A DNA stretch of 37,148 bases from NCBI GenBank assembly GCA_000802045.1, contig JUEF01000081.1, positions 1 to 37,148 on the forward strand, in the 5' to 3' direction. The DNA is from Peptococcaceae bacterium BICA1-8. GTDB taxonomy: Bacteria; Bacillota; Peptococcia; Peptococcales; BICA1-8. Below are positions 33,609 through 37,148 of the stretch, piece by piece. Under the pieces are notes generated by a model that saw only the letters and a program-made list of their open reading frames with translations, did not search any database and was not told the DNA's origin. The stretch's first letter is position 1. Each line of letters starts with the position of its first letter. A program made the translations under genes and the position numbers.

Positions 33609-36035
33609 ATGAAAAAAATTACAGAATTTGAATGGGTGATAGAAAAAGAGCGGATTTTTAAAGTAGTTGGCTGTCAACCTAAAAGTCCTGTCTATAATAA
33701 TTTATCCAAAATGTATGATTATTTCTTAAAAAACATTAAAGATTTTATCGATCCGATAGGAGTTTATAGTTTCATCGATATTCCCCCGAATTTTGAGTTC
33801 CCAGAAAGGGCTAATTGTAGAAAAGTGGTATTGTGTTTTTTGACATTAGGCGAAGAGGTCAGTTTAAAGACAAAAGAGTATTTTGCTAAGGGTGAATATT
33901 TAGAAGCCCTTCTGTTAGAGGTAATGGTTGATGAAATTATTTTTAAAATGAGCGAACAATTATATTGCAAAGCAATTCTAGAGGCTGAGAAAAGTGGCTG
34001 GAATTTAACTGAAAAAATAGAACCGGGCAGTGGAAATGTGTCTTTGCTAATACAGAAAGAAATTTTTGAGAAACTGAGACTAAAAAAGATGGGCGTTTCA
34101 TTAAGTTCAGGAAATATGTTAATGCCTTTAAAGTCGCTCACTTTTTTTTGTGGAGCAGGGGAAAAAATATCTACAATGACAAAAGGGCATAATTGTTCAA
34201 ATTGCAGTATGAAAAAATGTATGTTTAAAGATGAAGAACAGATTACTGTGACAGTATTAAGTCAAGATAAGAAGAGTAATTTAAATTTTAAAAAAGGTTT
34301 AAATTTACTAACTACCTTAAAAGAACATAAAATTGATATACAGTCTTCCTGTATGGGAAACGGAACCTGTGGTAAATGCAAGATTAAAATATTGGAGGGT
34401 GAATTAAAACCTACTGATACCGATTTAAGGCATTTTTCTCAAAAGGAAATACAGGATGGTTTGCGGCTTGCTTGTTGTGCATATCCTTTAGAAAATTGCA
34501 CGATTAAAATAGCTACTGAGCAAGAAAAAGATTTTCGCATCTTAGATAGCTTTAGAAAGAGTAATGGTGAGATAAAAAGTATTGTTGAACAGAGAAATAT
34601 TGAATTCGAAAATGAAGAATTAGAAAATAATATAAGTCTTGTACAAATAATAAACAAAAAATTAGGAAGAGAGTATTCTTTTTCACTTAATAGTCTTGTT
34701 AAGCTATCCAGGATTATTAATAAATGTTCTGCGTACTCTTTTAATAATAATTTCTATAAACTAGATAAGATTTGTTTAATTATTCAAGACGATTATGTTT
34801 TAGATATTCAAATGGTCAATGAAAGACATGTATATGGTATTGCGGTAGATTTAGGTACTACTACTATAGTTGCAAGCTTAGTGAATTTACTCAACGGCGA
34901 AGTCATTAAAAGTTGCTCTATTTTAAATTCCCAAAGAAAATTCGGAGAAGATGTAATATCTAGAATACAGTACAGTGCATCTGGGAATTTAGATGAATTA
35001 AAAAATGTTGTCCGAGAAGATATTCTATCTGCACTCGCTGAGCTATTAACTTCAACGGGAGTTAATCGGGAAAAAGTCTTTAGCATGGTCATTGCGGGAA
35101 ATACAACGATGCAAAGCCTTTTATTAGGATTACATTGTGAGTCACTAACCGCACATCCATTTAAAACAGTGACAATTTCTGAGCATAAAATTAGATTTAG
35201 GGACATCTTTATTAGCGATATTTTAGAATGTGAAGTTATTGTTTTATCGGGAATTTCAGCTTATGTAGGGGCGGATATTGTAGCAGGAATGCTTTATTGT
35301 AATTTTGACAAACTTAATCAAAATGCAATGCTTATCGATATTGGTACTAATGGCGAAATAGTAATCGGCAGCAAAGAAAAGATATTATGTCTGGCAACTG
35401 CCGCTGGGCCAGCATTTGAAGGCGGAAACATTACCAATGGCATTGGTAGTGTAACAGGCGCAATCCATGAAGTGAAAATGATAAATAATGAAATAAGATA
35501 CAATACAATTAATGATAGTGCACCTATTGGAATTTGCGGTTCGGGTGTTCTGGATATAGTTTCAACCGGGTTGTTAAATAATTCAATTGATAAAACAGGC
35601 AGATTCTCTCAAAAGATTGATGGAGGAGTTTTAGAGATTGCAAAAAATGCAAGTAATGAGGCCATCATCTTTACACAGAAGGATATTAGAGAGGTTCAGT
35701 TAGCTAAATCAGCAATTCGAACCGGAATAGAAATACTTATTAAAAGATTAAATGTAAGTTACGATGAGATAGAAACTGTTTATATTGCTGGGGGCTTTGG
35801 CACCTACATGGATATTGAATCCGCTATTAGGATTGGGATGATACCCAAAGAATTTAAGGGAAAAATTAAAATTGTAGGTAATAGTTCTTTAGGAGGAGCA
35901 ATAACGTATCTAATAAATAAAAAAAGCAGGGAAAAAATAAATAATATTCTAGAAAAGGCCACATATATTGATATTTCTTCTGATAGAACCTTTAATGATT
36001 TATTTGTGGAGAATATGTTTTTTCTAGAAAATTAG
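33609..36035 (+). CDS. ATP-dependent corrinoid reductive activator (RACo/DUF4445) fused to a MetH-activation-like domain
   Basis: Would return inactive Co(II) corrinoid to Co(I) using low-potential electrons and ATP. The 808 residues show three parts. Residues 1-206 resemble the cobalamin-dependent methionine synthase activation domain (EPGSGNVSLLIQKEIFEKL, GVSLSSGNMLMPLKSLTF) and end in a cysteine cluster (Cys196, 199, 204). Residues about 210-305 are a 2Fe-2S ferredoxin domain with Cys248, 254, 257 and a later Cys289 or 290. Residues about 405-808 are the ASKHA/DUF4445 part with GIAVDLGTTTIVASLV, VIAGNTTM, LIDIGTNGEIVIG, AGPAFEGG, CGSGVLDIV and YIAGGFGTYMDIE. Common RACo proteins lack the first part. 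ATG 33609 follows AAAGGTGA. MT II starts 40 bases on. Confidence 0.88.
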   Translation: MKKITEFEWVIEKERIFKVVGCQPKSPVYNNLSKMYDYFLKNIKDFIDPIGVYSFIDIPPNFEFPERANCRKVVLCFLTLGEEVSLKTKEYFAKGEYLEALLLEVMVDEIIFKMSEQLYCKAILEAEKSGWNLTEKIEPGSGNVSLLIQKEIFEKLRLKKMGVSLSSGNMLMPLKSLTFFCGAGEKISTMTKGHNCSNCSMKKCMFKDEEQITVTVLSQDKKSNLNFKKGLNLLTTLKEHKIDIQSSCMGNGTCGKCKIKILEGELKPTDTDLRHFSQKEIQDGLRLACCAYPLENCTIKIATEQEKDFRILDSFRKSNGEIKSIVEQRNIEFENEELENNISLVQIINKKLGREYSFSLNSLVKLSRIINKCSAYSFNNNFYKLDKICLIIQDDYVLDIQMVNERHVYGIAVDLGTTTIVASLVNLLNGEVIKSCSILNSQRKFGEDVISRIQYSASGNLDELKNVVREDILSALAELLTSTGVNREKVFSMVIAGNTTMQSLLLGLHCESLTAHPFKTVTISEHKIRFRDIFISDILECEVIVLSGISAYVGADIVAGMLYCNFDKLNQNAMLIDIGTNGEIVIGSKEKILCLATAAGPAFEGGNITNGIGSVTGAIHEVKMINNEIRYNTINDSAPIGICGSGVLDIVSTGLLNNSIDKTGRFSQKIDGGVLEIAKNASNEAIIFTQKDIREVQLAKSAIRTGIEILIKRLNVSYDEIETVYIAGGFGTYMDIESAIRIGMIPKEFKGKIKIVGNSSLGGAITYLINKKSREKINNILEKATYIDISSDRTFNDLFVENMFFLEN

Positions 36036-36074
36036 GATTTATATTGTTGAAACTATTTCAGGAGGAAAGATAAA

Positions 36075-36878
36075 ATGCTTATTGTTGGAGAACTCATTAA
36101 TTCGAGCAGATCAATGATTAAAGAAGCTTTAGAAAAAATGGATAGTACTTTAATTCAAGAAATAGCGCAAAAGCAAGTTGAAGCGGGTGCCCACTATATT
36201 GATGTTAACTGTGGAACTCAGGTATATAATGAGCCAGAAATAATGACTTGGCTGGTAAAGACAATTTCAGACAAGGTTTCTGCTCCATTATGTATTGATA
36301 GTCCAAATCCTAAAGTATTGGAAGCGGGTTTATCATCAATTAATAATAACTTTCAGCCGATGATTAACTCAATAACCGCTGAAGCAAAAAAGTTTTCCGA
36401 AGTTATTCCTTTAGTAGTGGAGTATAAGGTAAAAGTTATTGCTTTGTGTATGGATGATAGGGGAATGCCTAAAACTACTGAAGATCGGTTACAGATAGCG
36501 GATAAATTGGTTAATGATTTGGTCTTAGCCGGTGTTAAAGAAGATGATATCCATCTTGATCCTTTAGTTCAACCTGTTAGTTTTGATTCCCAAGCAGGTG
36601 TAGCAGTTTTAGAGACTCTATTAAAACTAAAAGAACTGTACCCCCGTGTCCATAAGATTTGCGGATTAAGTAATGTTTCTTTTGGGCTGCCAACTAGAAA
36701 AATAATAAATCAAACGTTTATGATTCAGACCATGACAGCCGGAATGGACTCCTATATTCTTGATCCTCTTGATAAGAAGATGATGGGATTTATCTATTCT
36801 TCCCAGGCACTTCTTGGAAAAGATGATTTTTGTATGAATTATATTTCTGCTCACCGTAAAGGAATATATACCGAATAA
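36075..36878 (+). CDS. Methyltetrahydrofolate methyltransferase (MT II, AcsE-like)
   Basis: Pterin-binding TIM-barrel enzyme of 267 residues that would transfer methyl from the corrinoid protein to tetrahydrofolate. Key residues fit AcsE-type enzymes: Asp75 in CIDSPNP, Asn98 in MINSIT, Asp162 in HLDPLVQP and Asn200 in GLSNVSFGLPTRKIINQTF. ATG 36075 follows AGGAGG. As the last gene of the MT I, corrinoid protein, activator, MT II set, it completes an O-demethylase-like system whose product, methyl-THF, can enter the Wood-Ljungdahl pathway. The reverse direction cannot be excluded from sequence. Confidence 0.92.
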   Translation: MLIVGELINSSRSMIKEALEKMDSTLIQEIAQKQVEAGAHYIDVNCGTQVYNEPEIMTWLVKTISDKVSAPLCIDSPNPKVLEAGLSSINNNFQPMINSITAEAKKFSEVIPLVVEYKVKVIALCMDDRGMPKTTEDRLQIADKLVNDLVLAGVKEDDIHLDPLVQPVSFDSQAGVAVLETLLKLKELYPRVHKICGLSNVSFGLPTRKIINQTFMIQTMTAGMDSYILDPLDKKMMGFIYSSQALLGKDDFCMNYISAHRKGIYTE

Positions 36879-36907
36879 AAACCATTGCTTTTCATCTCCC
36901 CCTCTTT

Positions 36908-36946
36908 ATATATGGGTACATAATTATAAATTATGTACCCATATAT
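36908..36946. repeat. Perfect 18-base inverted repeat between MT II and the Fe-S gene
   Basis: ATATATGGGTACATAATT (36908-36925) and AATTATGTACCCATATAT (36929-36946) are exact complements around ATA. No T-run follows on either strand, so it is not a standard terminator. It could be an operator, an RNA stability element or a small mobile repeat. Confidence 0.8.
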
Positions 36947-37059
36947 TGTAAGTCGTTTTAAAATATAATATTTCCATTTTCTCCAAATAAAGACCAAAAA
37001 TTTTCTTATAGTAAATTGTTTAGAATTCTATATTATTAATTTATGGAGGTGTAATAAAG

Positions 37060-37148
37060 ATGAGCAAAGTACTAGTAGCAGATGCTAACAAATGTGTGGG
37101 CTGTCGCATTTGTGAGCAGTGGTGCAGCATGAGTCATTTTCAAACAGG
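37060..37148 (+). CDS. Ferredoxin-type 4Fe-4S protein, N-terminal 29 residues only (3' truncated by window edge)
   Basis: ATG 37060 lies ten bases after GGAGG. The visible chain MSKVLVADANKCVGCRICEQ continues with WCSMSHFQT. Cys12, Cys15, Cys18 and Cys22 form a CxxCxxCxxxC motif, as in the first cluster of electron-transfer subunits of the HycB/aldehyde-oxidoreductase-associated type. It could carry electrons for the corrinoid activator or for an oxidoreductase beyond the window. The start is secure; length and exact role cannot be seen. Confidence 0.85.
   Translation, partial: MSKVLVADANKCVGCRICEQWCSMSHFQT

Noticed and set aside
36908..36946. Rho-independent terminator of the methyltransferase operon
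   Set aside because: The stem is perfect, but no T-run follows on either strand.

Overview
The window is an AT-rich stretch of a low-GC Gram-positive anaerobe, most likely a member of the Clostridia (Peptococcaceae-like or acetogen-like). The reasons are a Bacillus/Clostridium-type pur operon with separate PurS, PurQ and small PurL, a PurF carrying the iron-sulfur cysteines, frequent TTG and GTG starts behind strong GGAGG sites, and a corrinoid/tetrahydrofolate methyl-transfer module of the type that feeds the Wood-Ljungdahl pathway. Every protein gene I support lies on the + strand. The species cannot be fixed from the sequence alone.

Region 1 (1-5216) is purine salvage. It holds the end of a nucleoside ABC ATPase, its two permeases, and a guanine/hypoxanthine permease (pbuG-like). 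The permease is preceded by a tandem guanine aptamer plus ykkC-class (probably PRPP) aptamer that share one intrinsic terminator. Region 2 (5485-17845) is de novo purine synthesis: purE, B, C, S, Q, L, F, M, N, H and D, covering all steps from PRPP to IMP plus the AMP branch lyase, without purK, and closed by a terminator. A beta-carbonic anhydrase with its own terminator follows (17863-18493). The gaps in these regions are crowded with dispersed inverted repeats, one nested inside another and one read through as the C-terminus of PurN.

Region 3 (about 18800-31478) starts with two near-identical sigma-A-type promoters, each followed by an AT-rich palindrome. It encodes a Gfo/Idh/MocA protein, an EamA-type transporter, a complete sugar ABC importer (ATPase, lipoprotein, two permeases), a class II aldolase, a probable PPi-dependent phosphofructokinase, an L-fucose-isomerase-like protein (COG2407 type), an M24-fold protein lacking the usual metal aspartates, and a second aldolase that has lost its N-terminal segment. 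Region 4 (31573-36878) is a complete four-part corrinoid methyltransferase set: a UroD/MtaA-family methyltransferase (MT I), a corrinoid protein, an ATP-dependent corrinoid activator carrying an extra MetH-activation-like domain, and an AcsE-like methyl-tetrahydrofolate methyltransferase (MT II). A ferredoxin-type Fe-S gene begins at 37060 and runs off the end.

Regions 3 and 4 read as one catabolic island: import of a modified sugar, isomerisation, phosphorylation and aldol cleavage of the carbon skeleton, with a methyl group moved through a corrinoid protein to tetrahydrofolate. My leading hypothesis is anaerobic growth on an O-methylated sugar or polyol, or on a methyl glycoside. Sulfosugar breakdown is a serious alternative for the sugar half. 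The substrate is inference; the enzyme families are much better supported.
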